Below are positions 22,277-22,657 of a stretch of 22,657 nucleotides of DNA, piece after piece. Below the pieces are notes generated by a model that was not told the DNA's origin, did no database searches, and was given only the letters and a program-made list of their open reading frames with translations. Positions within the stretch are counted from its first letter, which is position 1, and each line of letters opens with the position of its first letter. The DNA is from CAYMRL01 sp964473205 (GTDB lineage: Bacteria; Deinococcota; Deinococci; Deinococcales; Trueperaceae), in the NCBI GenBank assembly GCA_964473205.1, contig CAYYOK010000045.1:1-22657 (forward strand), in the 5' to 3' direction. The position numbers and the translations under genes were made by a program.

Positions 22277-22657
22277 ACCGGCACCTCGTCCCTTCTCGCG
22301 ACGATCCCCAGCTCTGGCAGCCAGGCGGCGAAGGCGGCCAGGCCCCGCTCGAACGAGGCCTCGCGGCGTTCGCGCTTGCCCTGACCCTTGACCTTGGGTG
22401 TCTCTGGCACGAGCCCCCAGTTGGCGTTCATCGGCTGGAAGCCGTCGGGGTTGGCGCTGGCGAGGTAGCGCACCAGCCCGCCGAGCATGCTCGCCTCCGG
22501 CGGTACGACCGTGGGCAGGCCCAGCGCCGCGCGCGCGGCGTTGCTCCCGGCCAGCCAGCCCGTCGCGGAGGACTCGAGGTAGCCCTCGGTGCCCGCCAGC
22601 ACCCCGGCGGTGAACAGGCCGGGGTGGTCGCGGAAGCCGAGGTCGGACCCCAGGAGC
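22273..22657 (-). CDS. trmFO: TrmFO tRNA (m5U54) methyltransferase, C-terminal part (5' end outside window)
   Basis: Folate- and FAD-dependent enzyme that methylates U54 of tRNA using methylene-tetrahydrofolate. The visible 127 or so residues include HPGLFTAGVLAGTEGYLES, ATGWLAGSNAARAALGL and PMNANWGLVPE. These match the conserved C-terminal GVEGYvES, aGllAGinAAR and PMNANFGL regions of the family. The frame is open to the window's right edge, so the start and FAD-binding domain lie beyond it. Its TGA stop is overlapped by the ltaE TTG. It is the first visible gene of the trmFO-ltaE-aroE-phosphoesterase-DUF983 run. Confidence 0.93.

Overview
This window is a GC-rich, gene-dense piece of a bacterial chromosome. 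It carries about 21 protein-coding genes, no RNA genes, no insertion sequences and no CRISPR array, and no gene-free gap exceeds about 190 bases. Nearly every gene is a housekeeping or metabolic gene of a recognisable family. Three things suggest a member of the Deinococcota, possibly the Truepera branch: TANNNT -10 hexamers 6-8 bases before many start codons (leaderless-type promoters, common in that phylum), a comEA-comEC-holA competence/replication cluster, and a folate-dependent trmFO. This placement is an inference; the sequence alone does not prove it.

Layout from left to right. Bases 1-88 hold the first 29 codons of recA (minus strand) with a promoter and an AT-rich inverted-repeat site at 122-170. 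A long acyl-CoA dehydrogenase and a small methyltransferase follow on the minus strand. Divergent from the methyltransferase is a subtilisin-family lipoprotein protease (plus). It converges on a rhomboid protease with an internal helical-repeat region (minus). plsY (plus) lies divergent from the rhomboid gene and converges on an EamA transporter (minus). coaD-hslO (minus) is divergent from a second methyltransferase (plus), which shares its stop tetranucleotide with meaB. A long minus-strand cluster follows, read right to left as comEA, comEC, a Ser/Thr kinase, holA and meaB. Upstream of comEA are sodA and an acuI-type reductase. A dsbA-like/dsbB pair (plus) is divergent from acuI. The right end is a tightly packed minus-strand operon read as trmFO, ltaE, aroE, a metallophosphoesterase and a DUF983 membrane protein.

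How the genes fit together: comEA binds and comEC imports transforming DNA, with holA (clamp-loader delta) and recA as DNA-metabolism partners. The kinase inserted between comEC and holA, with its own promoter, is the most unusual member. The DsbA-like/DsbB pair, the superoxide dismutase and a redox-regulated Hsp33 with extra cysteines form a redox-homeostasis theme. The acyl-CoA dehydrogenase, the AcuI-like reductase and MeaB all touch acyl-CoA/propionate chemistry but are not adjacent.

No clearly new multi-gene system was found. The best leads are regulatory (the recA operator, stop-codon-embedded -10 boxes, a perfect hairpin at comEA, tandem ACGTGA boxes at the kinase gene) and two protein oddities (Hsp33 with a second cysteine cluster; a kinase without a normal glycine-rich loop).
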